Assembly (NCBI GenBank): GCA_023436305.1
Contig: JAEZJQ010000060.1
Coordinates: 1-64,000 of the forward strand
Length of the DNA: 64,000 nt
Reading direction: 5' to 3'
Source: Bacillota bacterium
GTDB lineage: Bacteria; Bacillota; UBA4882; UBA8346
Shown here one piece after another: positions 55,701 through 63,981 of the stretch (its first letter is position 1; every line of letters begins with the position of its first letter). The translations under genes and the position numbers were made by a program. The notes beneath the pieces were generated by a model that made no database searches, had not been told where the DNA came from, and saw nothing but the letters and a program-made list of their open reading frames with translations.

Positions 55701-57920
55701 AAATATCGATTAACGATGGATTTTAAAGACTTATTTAAAAATCCTGCCATTGAACAATTGGCTAAATATATCAAATATTATGAGAACAAAATAAGCCAGG
55801 ACGCCGTTACCGGAGAAATTGGCCTAACTCCGGTGCAAAGGTGGTTCTATGAGCAAAAGATTTCCGAACGGCACCATTTTAATCAATCAATTATGCTGTA
55901 TCGGAAAGAAGGATTCGACGAAAAGATTGTCCAGCAGGTATTCAATAAGATATTGGAACATCACGACGCTTTTCGGATGGTTTATCATACGGAAGGCCCA
56001 AGTGTCATCCAATATAACCGTCCAATGGAAGGAATTTTATATGATTTAAAAGTGTTCGATGTAACCTGTGAGATAGATTATATAAAAAAAATAACCGAAG
56101 AGTCCGATCAACTTCAGAAATCGATTGATCTGGCCAATGGTCCATTGGTTAAGTTAGGGTTGTTTAAAACAAAAGACGGGGATCATTTGTTGATCATCAT
56201 ACACCATTTAGTTGTTGATGGAGTCTCGTGGCGGATTTTAATGGAGGATCTTACGATTGGTTATCAATGCATATTACAAAACGAAGAAATCAAACTGGCG
56301 CCTAAAACCCATTCGTTTCAGGAGTGGTCAAATCAATTACAGCAATATAGTAATAGCAAAGAGTTTTTAAAAGAAAAACAATATTGGCGGGAAATTGAAG
56401 AGAGATCAACAGTGGTTTGTTTACCGAAAAGAACACCGGGCGAAAGAATTTCGGGCAAACACTCTGAACAGATAACCCGGCAAAGTTTAAGTATAAAATT
56501 ATCGCAGGCTGAAACCGAGAAACTGCTAAAACAGGTGAATATTGCCTTTAATACCGAAATCAACGATATATTACTCGCGGCATTGGGAATGGCGGTACGG
56601 AAAAGCGCCGGTCGGGAGAAGATCTTAATTCAGATGGAAGGGCATGGCCGGGAAGATATCATTTCCGGGATGAATATTTCACGAACCATCGGGTGGTTTA
56701 CCTCAATTTACCCAGTCGTCCTGGATATGACGGAATGGAGGGATATTTCACATTTCATTCAACAAACCAAGCAAACGTTACGGCGGATCCCCAACCACGG
56801 CATCGGGTATGGAATTCTTGAATATTTAACTGCTCCTGAGAATAAGCAAGAGATCGAATTCAAGGTGAAGCCGGAGATACGTTTGAATTATCTGGGGCAA
56901 TTTGACCAAGGTATTCAATCTCACAGCATTGTCCCCTCAAAGTTACCGGTCAATTTACCAATAACCCCGGAATTAAACAAATTGAGATTACCTTTAGAAA
57001 TAAGTGGAATTGTGATGGATAACCAGCTAGAGCTAATATTCAATTTTAATCCTGATGAATATTCCGAGACAACTATAGTTGATTTACTTAACAATTTTCA
57101 ATCCGTGCTTTTAGATATTCTTCAAAATTGTACTGGTAACGAATTAATTACTGAAACTGCTTCGACCAATTTTGAAATAGGCAGCAAACCCACGTATAAA
57201 AATGTGATTGAATTTGTAACGAATAACCTTGACGAAAATCTGGATGTACCGATGATGTTGCTTAATTCTTCGCAAGGGGTAAATTTGTTTGCTTTTCCGC
57301 CCGTCGGCTCATATGGGTTAGCATATTGGCAATTGGCTCAAATGTTGGACAATTGTTCCTTTTATTCATTTAATTTTATTGAAAAGGAAAGCAGAATATT
57401 CGACTATCTAAAGTTGATTACAAATGTTCAGTCAGAGGGGCCATATATATTATTTGGATATTCTGGTGGAGGAAATCTTGCTTTTGAGGTCGCGAAAGAA
57501 CTTATCAGGCAAGGATATAAAGTATCTGATTTAATTTTCCTTGATGTGCCAAGAATGCAGGGAAAAACGATATTTACGGAAAAAGATAAACAATATATTA
57601 TCGAACAGAGTGTAGAAATATTCAGACTTAAATCAGGTTTTAAAGGGAACTTGGATCATGTGGCTAAAAAAGTTGAGAGTTATATTGAATATTTAAGTTG
57701 GGTAGATAATTCGGGAATGGTTGATATAAATATCCATTTAATCGAATGTACCGGCGAACAGAGCCAGGAACACTTGGAAGGAAAAGATAAATGGAAAGAG
57801 ATAACCAGTAAGGAATTTAGAAGACATCAAGGATTTGGAAGGCATCAAGAAATGTTAGACATCGATTTTATTAACGGTAATGTAGAGTTAATACAACAAA
57901 TTTTAACTGAGGGGCGCTGA
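52710..57920 (+). CDS. nonribosomal peptide synthetase, terminal module: D-Leu, with thioesterase
   Basis: 1736 residues: C-A-PCP-E-TE. The C domain (SLSPMQEGMLFH, HHILMDG) is DCL-type, matching the D-residue delivered by NRPS2. A6 (54090-55540) reads DAWFLGNVVK, a classical Leu code. PCP6 is GGDSI-type (Ser codon 55665). E: HHLVVDG and GWFTSIYPVV. A type I thioesterase occupies the last 220 residues or so: FAFPPVGSYGLAY, nucleophile Ser in GYSGGG (57462), Asp in IFLDVPR and His in GRHQEML. It should release the hexapeptide by hydrolysis or cyclisation; Thr or Ser side chains upstream are candidate nucleophiles for a lactone. Epimerisation directly before the TE means the released carboxyl belongs to D-Leu. 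The start is ATG 52710 with AGGGGAG. The gene is co-directional and nearly contiguous with NRPS2. Confidence 0.95.
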   Translation: MGNNSKIKRVYSLSPMQEGMLFHSIMNSESDAYFEQTIYDIEGDIDIQIFEEIWNALIAKYDVLRTIFIYEEINKPKQVVLRERKIKIHFQDISAMPESAQKNYINEFKEKDKKKKFNLSKDMLIRIAALKTKASSYKVIWSFHHILMDGWSLGIIINEFFSIYRGIKENRPLQLEEECPYFDYIKWLEKQNQEERYSYWRRYLETYENKALLPGKIIQSDAYQQKKLEVRLDKEITVKLTDVVRKYNVTINSFFQTIWGILLQRYNNTDDVVFGAVVSGRPAQIPGIESAVGLFINTIPVRIRSNEARNFVELVLKVQDNALLSEKYSYLSLAQIQSNSLLKLELIDHIMVFENYPQDEGNNNVAIREFQIKGMEAFEQTNYDFNILIVPGEELKINFQYNGTVYPEHLVTRVKDHFLNIIIQISDSPNINLEKIDILTEMEKHQILYDFNNTQVEYPKDKTIQELFEEQVSRTPDNVAIVYEDQKLTYKELNQRANQLARILRNKGAKSDSVIGILVKRSLEMIVGILGVLKAGAAYLPIDPEYPEDRINFMLEDSLSILLLTQHDLAAKLKNCKELIFLEPKELYQGDSSNLEKINNSTDLAYVIYTSGTTGKPKGVMIEHKSLINLCYWHNKNFMVEESDRATCYAGFGFDASVWETIPYLLVGASIYIIKEENRLDLEKLNLYFETNHITISFLPTQVCEQFMKIQNHSLRSLLTGGDRLRIFSKRNYQLFNNYGPTENTVVTTSVKIADSLNIPIGKPIFNTKIFILDKDKNLQPIGIPGELCISGESLARGYLNHPKLTAEKFIANPFIPGTKMYRTGDLARWLPDENIEFLGRMDHQVKIRGYRIELGEIENRLLEHERIMESVVIDRTDSQGNKYLCAYIVTVDELNITELKAYLLKNLPDYMVPSYFVKLDKIPLTPNGKIDRNAIPEPDGIIANGKEYVAPVNKMEETLVKIWQGVLGNEKIGIRDNFFELGGDSIKAIQILAGLNKYRLTMDFKDLFKNPAIEQLAKYIKYYENKISQDAVTGEIGLTPVQRWFYEQKISERHHFNQSIMLYRKEGFDEKIVQQVFNKILEHHDAFRMVYHTEGPSVIQYNRPMEGILYDLKVFDVTCEIDYIKKITEESDQLQKSIDLANGPLVKLGLFKTKDGDHLLIIIHHLVVDGVSWRILMEDLTIGYQCILQNEEIKLAPKTHSFQEWSNQLQQYSNSKEFLKEKQYWREIEERSTVVCLPKRTPGERISGKHSEQITRQSLSIKLSQAETEKLLKQVNIAFNTEINDILLAALGMAVRKSAGREKILIQMEGHGREDIISGMNISRTIGWFTSIYPVVLDMTEWRDISHFIQQTKQTLRRIPNHGIGYGILEYLTAPENKQEIEFKVKPEIRLNYLGQFDQGIQSHSIVPSKLPVNLPITPELNKLRLPLEISGIVMDNQLELIFNFNPDEYSETTIVDLLNNFQSVLLDILQNCTGNELITETASTNFEIGSKPTYKNVIEFVTNNLDENLDVPMMLLNSSQGVNLFAFPPVGSYGLAYWQLAQMLDNCSFYSFNFIEKESRIFDYLKLITNVQSEGPYILFGYSGGGNLAFEVAKELIRQGYKVSDLIFLDVPRMQGKTIFTEKDKQYIIEQSVEIFRLKSGFKGNLDHVAKKVESYIEYLSWVDNSGMVDINIHLIECTGEQSQEHLEGKDKWKEITSKEFRRHQGFGRHQEMLDIDFINGNVELIQQILTEGR

Positions 57921-58016
57921 ATATCAGCAAACTGACATAAAAAATTTAATTACTCGTTGGCGGATGTATCAGGAAAAGACGCCGTTCGTTGGCAATTTAT
58001 ATGAAAGGGGCAAGCA

Positions 58017-58700
58017 ATGATGAATGTTATTGAAGTGAATAGTGTTACAAAAGATTACCCACTGGGCAAAACCACAGTACATGCGCTCAGAGGGGTGGAT
58101 TTGGCCGTGGAGGAAGGGGCGTTGATATCGATTATCGGGCCTTCGGGGAGCGGCAAAACGACATTGCTCAATATCATTGGCTGTATCGACACGCCGACTA
58201 CCGGCAGTATGAAGGTCCATAATGAGGAAGTTACCGTTTTAAATGACCAAAAGATCACCGACTTGCGGCTCCATAAGATTGGTTTTATCTTTCAGACCTT
58301 TAATTTAATTCCGGTGCTTAATGTCCGTGAAAATGTGGAATTCCCGCTATTATTAATGAAACATTTGAAAAAAGCGGAGATTGACCAGCGGGTGGAAAAA
58401 TTTATTCAAGCAGTGGGACTCATGAATTATATCGAACATAAACCGGCGGAATTATCCGGCGGTCAGCGCCAGAGAGTAGCTATTGCCAGAGCCTTGGCCA
58501 CCAATCCGGATATTGTGTTGGCTGACGAACCCACCGCCAATCTGGATTCGGAGACCAGTGAATCGATTTTACAATTGATGCGTGAACTGAATGAGAAAGA
58601 GAATACGACTTTCATATTCTCGACCCATGATCCGGATGTGCTGAAATATGCAAAAAAGACCATCAAAATAAAAGACGGTATCATCGTAGGACAGGGGTGA
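58017..58700 (+). CDS. ABC transporter ATPase, MacB/LolD type
   Basis: 227 residues, a complete ATPase: Walker A GPSGSGKTT, Q-loop FQTFNLIPVL, signature LSGGQRQRV, Walker B IVLADEPTANLD and the switch His in FSTHD. The closest family is LolD/MacB/FtsE-like ATPases that drive FtsX-type permeases, which work mechanically on the periplasmic side rather than by classical substrate passage. It starts about 95 bases after NRPS3 and is followed by two permease genes within a few bases, so the three form one unit, probably co-expressed with the NRPS. Role by context: export or envelope handling of the peptide, or self-protection. A housekeeping lipoprotein-trafficking role is the alternative. Confidence 0.93.
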   Translation: MMNVIEVNSVTKDYPLGKTTVHALRGVDLAVEEGALISIIGPSGSGKTTLLNIIGCIDTPTTGSMKVHNEEVTVLNDQKITDLRLHKIGFIFQTFNLIPVLNVRENVEFPLLLMKHLKKAEIDQRVEKFIQAVGLMNYIEHKPAELSGGQRQRVAIARALATNPDIVLADEPTANLDSETSESILQLMRELNEKENTTFIFSTHDPDVLKYAKKTIKIKDGIIVGQG

Positions 58701-58706
58701 TCATAG

Positions 58707-60230
58707 ATGGGACTCGCTTTTAAAATCGCCTGGCGAAATCTGTGGCGGCACCGGGGCAAAAGTTTGGTGATCGGGGTCATTTTGTTTTTTGGCGCGGTAT
58801 TAATGACAGTGGGCAATGGAATGATCTCCGGGATGGAACAGGGGTTGTCCAATAATATCGTAAAATTATTTACCGGAGATATTGTGGTGATCTCCGGTGA
58901 ACAAGAGAAAGATGATGTCATCTTCAGCATGATGGGAAAACCCTTGAAAGTCATTAAGAATTATGAAGCGGTTAAAAAAGTATTGGATCGGCAAACCATC
59001 ATTTGGGATTATTTGCCGGCTACCGTGGGCATGGTCATGGTGTTAAACTCGAGCGCGGATATGGGTAGTATCATGCTTTTGGGGGTTGATATTGAACAAT
59101 ATCGGAAGATGTTTCCAGAGAGCTTTACCATTACCGAAGGCCGGATGCTTAAGCCCGGGGAGAAGGGGGTATTGGTATCGGAAGAGAATCGGAAGCAAGC
59201 CTATGATTTTATGGACTTCTGGACCCTACCTGAAGGTGCCCGCTTAAATCGTAAAAAATTGACGGCGGAGGCCAAAGAAAATATCAATAATCTTGATATC
59301 CGCCGGGACCTGGTGCTTATGGGAATCAGTACTTCCAATACTTCGGTGGATATACGGGTTCCGGTGGTCGGGGTGATGACTTATAAAGCCTTGAATAAAA
59401 TTTGGGGCAACTATTGTATCGTAGATATCGAATCATTCCGGGAAGCTCATAATTATGTGACCGGAGCCGACAGTGAGGCGAAGATTACTACGGAACAGAA
59501 GAAATTATTAGAGAGCGACCAGCTTGACCAACTTTTTGGTTCCGGTAATATCGTGGATAACAGCGGGATAACCGATAATAATATCTCCCTTCAAGAAGTC
59601 CGGGCCGAAACTCATAAGGAAACCAAACAATTTAATGTGGATGGCGGTTCCTACAATCTAGCGTTTTTGAAACTTAAAAGCGGAATTAAGCCCGAACGCG
59701 CGCTCAAACAGTTAAATGCGTCGTTTAAAAAGAATCACGTCAATGCCAGGGCGGTTAGCTGGAAAGATGCGGTGGGGACCATCGGGAGTATGGCGGTATT
59801 AATCAAAACCGCTTTGAATATGTTTATCATGTTTATTTTCTTTGTAGCGATCATCGTTATCATGAATACCTTAAGCATGGCGGCCATCGAACGGGTCTCT
59901 GAAATAGGAATGATGCGGGCCATCGGGGCTAAAAAAGAATTTTTGCGTAAGATGTTTATCGATGAAACCGGAATGCTTTCCTTCTTTTTCGGAGGTCTGG
60001 GCATTATTGTAGGGATTAACATTATTTACCTGTTGAAAGTATTGGGAATATCAACTACCAATGAGATCCTGCAGTTGGTTTACGGTGGGGACAAATTAAA
60101 CCCCATGTTTACCATAGGTGATTTATTGTTAGGTGTTTTCGAGTTGGGAATCGTCACCATCTTAGCGGTTATTTATCCGTTACGGGTGGTCGATAAAATT
60201 GTGCCTTTGGATGCGATTACCAGGGAGTAA
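58707..60230 (+). CDS. FtsX-type ABC permease (LolC/E- or MacB-like), first of pair
   Basis: 507 residues. One transmembrane helix near the N-terminus (about residues 18-40) is followed by a large extracytoplasmic domain (about 45-355) and three C-terminal helices (around FIMFIFFVAIIVIMNTL, LSFFFGGLGIIVGINII and LLGVFELGIVTILAVIYPL). The cytoplasmic signature EIGMMRAIGAKKEFLRKMF after the second helix is the FtsX-domain coupling helix. The gene begins 6 bases after the ATPase stop. It should form a heterodimer with the second permease. The extracytoplasmic domain has no family I can name beyond MacB_PCD-like. Confidence 0.9.
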   Translation: MGLAFKIAWRNLWRHRGKSLVIGVILFFGAVLMTVGNGMISGMEQGLSNNIVKLFTGDIVVISGEQEKDDVIFSMMGKPLKVIKNYEAVKKVLDRQTIIWDYLPATVGMVMVLNSSADMGSIMLLGVDIEQYRKMFPESFTITEGRMLKPGEKGVLVSEENRKQAYDFMDFWTLPEGARLNRKKLTAEAKENINNLDIRRDLVLMGISTSNTSVDIRVPVVGVMTYKALNKIWGNYCIVDIESFREAHNYVTGADSEAKITTEQKKLLESDQLDQLFGSGNIVDNSGITDNNISLQEVRAETHKETKQFNVDGGSYNLAFLKLKSGIKPERALKQLNASFKKNHVNARAVSWKDAVGTIGSMAVLIKTALNMFIMFIFFVAIIVIMNTLSMAAIERVSEIGMMRAIGAKKEFLRKMFIDETGMLSFFFGGLGIIVGINIIYLLKVLGISTTNEILQLVYGGDKLNPMFTIGDLLLGVFELGIVTILAVIYPLRVVDKIVPLDAITRE

Positions 60231-60246
60231 GGGTGGAGGTAAAATC

Positions 60247-61980
60247 ATGAGTTTAATTATAAATTTGAGTTTGCGGAATTTACTCCGGCAAAAAAGAAGA
60301 AATTTAATATTGGGCATTGGGATCTCATTCGGGATGCTGATCTTAGTCGTCGCCAATGCCTTTTCCCATGGAGTGGTGGATGTATTAATTAATGATATTG
60401 TATCCAGAGCCTTCGGGCATGTGGTAATTCAAGGGTCTGACGGCAGCAATAATTTTTCCATGATCCGGGATAAAGAGCGGGTCATGAATATCATCAACGA
60501 TACCATCCGTAAAGAGGATCTGGTGGATGTCAATGAAAGTTTGGGGATGCTCGGCCGGGCCGTCGGAAAAGGCGAGGCGGACAATCTGATGGTCATCGGG
60601 TTTACCCTTAAAACGGAATCAATGAAGCAGGCTTTTTTTGAGAATTTCTTTACCTTGGTGGATGGAAATTTTACGGATTATTTCAGTAAAAATATTGAAT
60701 ATCCGGTAATTATCTCTGCTCAAAAAGCCAAATCGTTGAATGTCAAAGTACATGATTTGATTCGGGTAAGGTTGCCGATGGTTACCGGCCAAATTCAAGC
60801 TGTCAAGCTTACGGTAGTTGCCATTGCCAACGCTAATAATACCTTTATGGATATGGTGGCGTTTATGGACGGTAACCGGGTCAAACAACTGCTAGGTTAT
60901 AAACCGTGGGAATCGGCCAGCCTCCAAATTACCTTGAAAAATCCCAAACAGACCGCGAATTACTATGCCGGAATTTTACACAAGAAACTGCCGCCTGGGC
61001 TATTAACGATTAGTGGCGAAGCGGCCGGTGAATCATGCCAGCTTTTTGCGTTTAATAATGACGATAAATCGAAAGAAACATTACGCCGCAATATTCACAT
61101 TATCCGGGGCGATCCTAAGCTTGCCTTGGAGAAAGATGGGGTTCTGATCACAAACAGGCTGGCTCAGAAACTGCATCTTGCGCCCGGGAACGAGTTTGCC
61201 CTGGATTATCAAACCAAATACCGGGGGGCCAATCAAGAGAAATTCGAAATTACCGCCATCTACGACTCCACTTCCGAGCTAGGCGGAAATACTATCTTGG
61301 TGAATGGGGAACGAATTTATGATGTCTATAATAAGTTTTTACCGGAAAATCAAAATCAGCCGGTGATTAACGCCACCGACTCATTGAATCCGGCTCTTTC
61401 CACAGGGTGGAAACTATTGCCCCGGAGCAAAGACAGCCAGGAACTTCAAAAATTAATGAAAACAGAGCGGAAAGTTAAAACCCGCCAGGCCAAGTATAAT
61501 GTGATTACCATGTACGAAGGGGCCAGTCAGATTTTGAGCTTGGAGGCCGCTATGAATTCGGTGACTCTGATTGCGGTACTAGTGCTCTTCTTTATCATCC
61601 TCATCGGAGTGGTCAATACATTACGGATGACCATCCGGGAACGAACCCGTGAAATCGGAACCATACGGGCCATAGGAATGCAAAAAAATGATGTCCGGAG
61701 CATGTTCATCATGGAGACTTTGATGTTGACCGCTTTTTCCTGTGCAGCCGGTATTTTGTTGGGGATTATCGTGATGCAGCTCCTGAGTTTAATTACGTTT
61801 AATAACGGGAATGCGTTAAGTATGATTCTGAAAGATAAACATCTCTATTTCAAATTGGATTATCTCAATATTGTACTGAACTTCTTATTAATTATGTTCA
61901 TTTCAGGGGTCACTGCTTATTTCCCAGCGCGCCGCGCCGCCAAACTCTCGGCCGTTGAGGCGTTACGGCATTATGAATAA
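60247..61980 (+). CDS. FtsX-type ABC permease, second of pair
   Basis: 577 residues with the same topology as its partner: an N-terminal helix (NLILGIGISFGMLILVVANAF), a long extracytoplasmic domain (about 45-435) and three C-terminal helices (for example LVLFFIILIGVVNTL). The coupling-helix signature TREIGTIRAIGMQKNDVRSMF is present. The ATG at 60247 is chosen because GGTGGAGGT ends just before it and the N-terminus then matches FtsX permeases; an upstream in-frame start would overlap the previous gene. Two different permeases with one ATPase resemble LolC/LolE with LolD. The LolA-like pseudogene immediately downstream strengthens a lipoprotein or amphiphile-transport link, in keeping with a diderm host. 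Confidence 0.9.
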   Translation: MSLIINLSLRNLLRQKRRNLILGIGISFGMLILVVANAFSHGVVDVLINDIVSRAFGHVVIQGSDGSNNFSMIRDKERVMNIINDTIRKEDLVDVNESLGMLGRAVGKGEADNLMVIGFTLKTESMKQAFFENFFTLVDGNFTDYFSKNIEYPVIISAQKAKSLNVKVHDLIRVRLPMVTGQIQAVKLTVVAIANANNTFMDMVAFMDGNRVKQLLGYKPWESASLQITLKNPKQTANYYAGILHKKLPPGLLTISGEAAGESCQLFAFNNDDKSKETLRRNIHIIRGDPKLALEKDGVLITNRLAQKLHLAPGNEFALDYQTKYRGANQEKFEITAIYDSTSELGGNTILVNGERIYDVYNKFLPENQNQPVINATDSLNPALSTGWKLLPRSKDSQELQKLMKTERKVKTRQAKYNVITMYEGASQILSLEAAMNSVTLIAVLVLFFIILIGVVNTLRMTIRERTREIGTIRAIGMQKNDVRSMFIMETLMLTAFSCAAGILLGIIVMQLLSLITFNNGNALSMILKDKHLYFKLDYLNIVLNFLLIMFISGVTAYFPARRAAKLSAVEALRHYE

Positions 61981-61984
61981 AAAT

Positions 61985-62100
61985 ATTTGAAAGTTATAAG
62001 TTCCGAGTTGCGGGTTGTGAATTATAAGTTTTGAATTATGAGTTAGAATTGGGAGTTATGATTTAAGCGTTATGAGTTTTGGGTGTTATGAAGTGTTGAT
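61985..62100 (+). repeat. degenerate short tandem repeats (AGTTATGAGTT-like)
   Basis: About ten imperfect units of 8-14 bases related to GTTATGAGTT or GAATTATAAGTT fill the gap between the permease gene and the LolA-like pseudogene. Variants of TATAAGTT, TATGAGTT and GGGAGTTATG recur. The array shows no open frame. Confidence 0.75.
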
Positions 62101-62115
62101 GGTTAAGGAGGTAAT

Positions 62116-62876
62116 ATGATGAGGATTCGGGAAATGGTTATAGGGGTGGTTTTATTGGTGGTGTTGATTTTGCCAAACTTGGTTTGGGCGGAGCCGAAGG
62201 TGAATGATATCTTGAAAAGTCTTGAAGACATCATGGAGTTAAAATGTGATGGAACGGCTATGGTTTCAAGCACTTAGCAAAAGAAAGGCGAGGGGTCAAA
62301 GTATATGAGTCCATTTATTACCGGCGGGATTCGGATAATTCTTTTTTAATCGTGATGACTGCCCCGGAAGTCGAAAAAGAGAATGGATACTTGAAACAAG
62401 GGGATAATTTCTAGATGTACCGAAGAAACACCCGGACTTTTCAGCATATCAACCGGGTCGAATTCCAAAGGGCAGGACTTTGAAAACAAAAAATTGACCG
62501 AGATGTATAAAGCGGTCACTGATGCTTCCGATAACGATAAAATTACTGAAACCAAGCTGGGCCAGGTTCCGGTCTATCAGTTCGAGATTACGGCCAAGAT
62601 TGATGATGTATCCTACCCGAAACAGGTTTACTATGTACAGAAAAATAATCTCTTACCACTCAAAATTCAAAGTTATTCTTTGAGCGGGACCTTGATGCAG
62701 ACAGCTTACTTTGTAAAATATACCGGATTCAAAGGAAGTATATGTGGACCCAGGGAATCTTTGTGGATGAATTTCAAAAAGGCTATAAAAAATTGGTGGA
62801 AATTAAAAACATCTCGCCGCAAATGATCGATGATTATGTCATTACCAAGGCTTACCTGGAGAATTTAAGCAAGTAG
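62116..62876 (+). pseudogene. LolA-like outer-membrane lipoprotein-sorting protein, disrupted
   Basis: An intact start (AAGGAGG, ATG 62116) encodes a signal peptide (MVIGVVLLVVLILPNLVWA), but the frame stops at a TAG at 62275. The rest is recoverable in other frames: VYESIYYRRDSDNSFLIVM, VEKENGYLKQGDNF, then a TAG where the family has Trp (before MYRRNTRTFQHINR), a frameshift near 62455, a long piece (62494 on) with QVPVYQFEITAK and YPKQVYYVQKNNLLPLKIQ, another frameshift near 62745, and the C-terminus ending YVITKAYLENLSK at 62876. The repaired product would be about 250 residues, matching LolA-like proteins usually encoded beside FtsX-type ABC permeases. At least two stops and two or three frameshifts make it non-functional. 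Confidence 0.85.
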
Positions 62877-62897
62877 AAGTACAATCATCGGTACAAG

Positions 62898-62934
62898 TTA
62901 AACCCTTCTTGATAGGCTCAAAAAGGGTTTTTTA
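62898..62934 (+). terminator. intrinsic terminator at the end of the transporter unit
   Basis: An AAACCCTT/AAGGGTTT stem with a loop of about 14 bases and a T-run. It ends the plus-strand unit before the convergent carboxypeptidase gene. Confidence 0.8.
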
Positions 62935-62991
62935 ATTTATGTCTATTCATGTAGCCGGGTTTTAGAACGGAAAACTTTTAATCAGTTTCAT

Positions 62992-63981
62992 TTACACATT
63001 GGCTGGAGCGGGATTGATTATAATTGAACTGGGTATGAAACCCAGCGGGTTTGATTCTTGACTATCGGCTTCGGAAACATCCGGATTGGCTGAATTCGGC
63101 TCAAGTGAAGCAGGGCCGGCCGATTCGGAGTCCAGTTTTTCTGGTTGGGGTTCCAGTTCCGGCACCTTCAAAAGTTTGAACCCGTAATCAAATAGCTTGC
63201 GGCTATCGTTGTATATGTTTCCTGATTTCAATACCACGGCGATCAAAGTCACATCCTGTTTTTTGGCGGAAGCCACCAGGCACTTTCCGGCTTTGCGGGT
63301 GTAACCGGTTTTGATTCCGGTGGTATAGGGATAATCCCAAAGAAGTTTATTATGGTTTTTCAGGGTGGTAGTCTGGCCGGAAGTTGGTCCGGGAACCAGG
63401 GCCTCTTTGGTTTGAACGATTGAGGCGAATAACGGATTTTGAAGGGCGTAACGCGCCAGTCGGGCCAAATCGAAAGCGGTGGTATAATGATTATATGCCG
63501 GTAAACCGCTGGCGTTAATGAAACGTGTATGTTTTAAGCCCAATTGACGGGCTTTGTTAGTCATCATTACCGCGAACCGGTATTCGGAACCGGCAATCGC
63601 CTCGGCAATGGCGGTGGCAGCATCGTTACCCGAGGAGAGCAACAGGCCATACAACAGATTCCGCAAAGAGAAACGCTCGTTTTGTTTCAAATTCATGGTC
63701 GAACCGCTTCGGGCGGCGGCATTGCCGCTAATACGAACTATCCGATCCAGATTGCCCTTTTCAATACATAAAATACCGGTCATTATTTTGGTGGTACTGG
63801 CCGGTGCCATGATTATGTCTGGGTTTTTGGCGTATAGAACTTTTCCGGTAGCCTCTTCGATCAAGATAGCCGCCCGGGCATTAATGAAAAGTTTGGGGTT
63901 GTTTTCCGTATTGGCGGTGGTTAAAATGGGGAAAATCAATGATCCTATAAACAGCAAGAGAATAAAAACATGTTTTTTCAT
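62992..63981 (-). CDS. D-alanyl-D-alanine carboxypeptidase (DacA/DacF-type PBP5 family)
   Basis: 329 residues. A signal peptide (MKKHVFILLLFIGSLIFPI) directs export. The serine-peptidase S11 motifs are all present: SxxK as STTK (about residue 62), SxN as SGN (about 118) and KTG (about 220, in GIKTGYTRKAGKCL). It trims the terminal D-Ala from peptidoglycan pentapeptides. The C-terminus after the catalytic domain is short and rich in Pro, Glu and Ser (about 275-329). The amphipathic membrane anchor domain of full PBP5 is missing, so the protein may be soluble or attached another way. The start lies 19 bases from the right edge, with GGAG about 13 bases upstream. It is convergent with the biosynthetic and transport unit and is probably unrelated housekeeping. 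Confidence 0.94.
   Translation of the reverse strand: MKKHVFILLLFIGSLIFPILTTANTENNPKLFINARAAILIEEATGKVLYAKNPDIIMAPASTTKIMTGILCIEKGNLDRIVRISGNAAARSGSTMNLKQNERFSLRNLLYGLLLSSGNDAATAIAEAIAGSEYRFAVMMTNKARQLGLKHTRFINASGLPAYNHYTTAFDLARLARYALQNPLFASIVQTKEALVPGPTSGQTTTLKNHNKLLWDYPYTTGIKTGYTRKAGKCLVASAKKQDVTLIAVVLKSGNIYNDSRKLFDYGFKLLKVPELEPQPEKLDSESAGPASLEPNSANPDVSEADSQESNPLGFIPSSIIINPAPANV

Noticed and set aside
62494..62826. An independent 110-codon secreted protein gene
   Set aside because: It is the middle part of the LolA-like pseudogene in a shifted frame.
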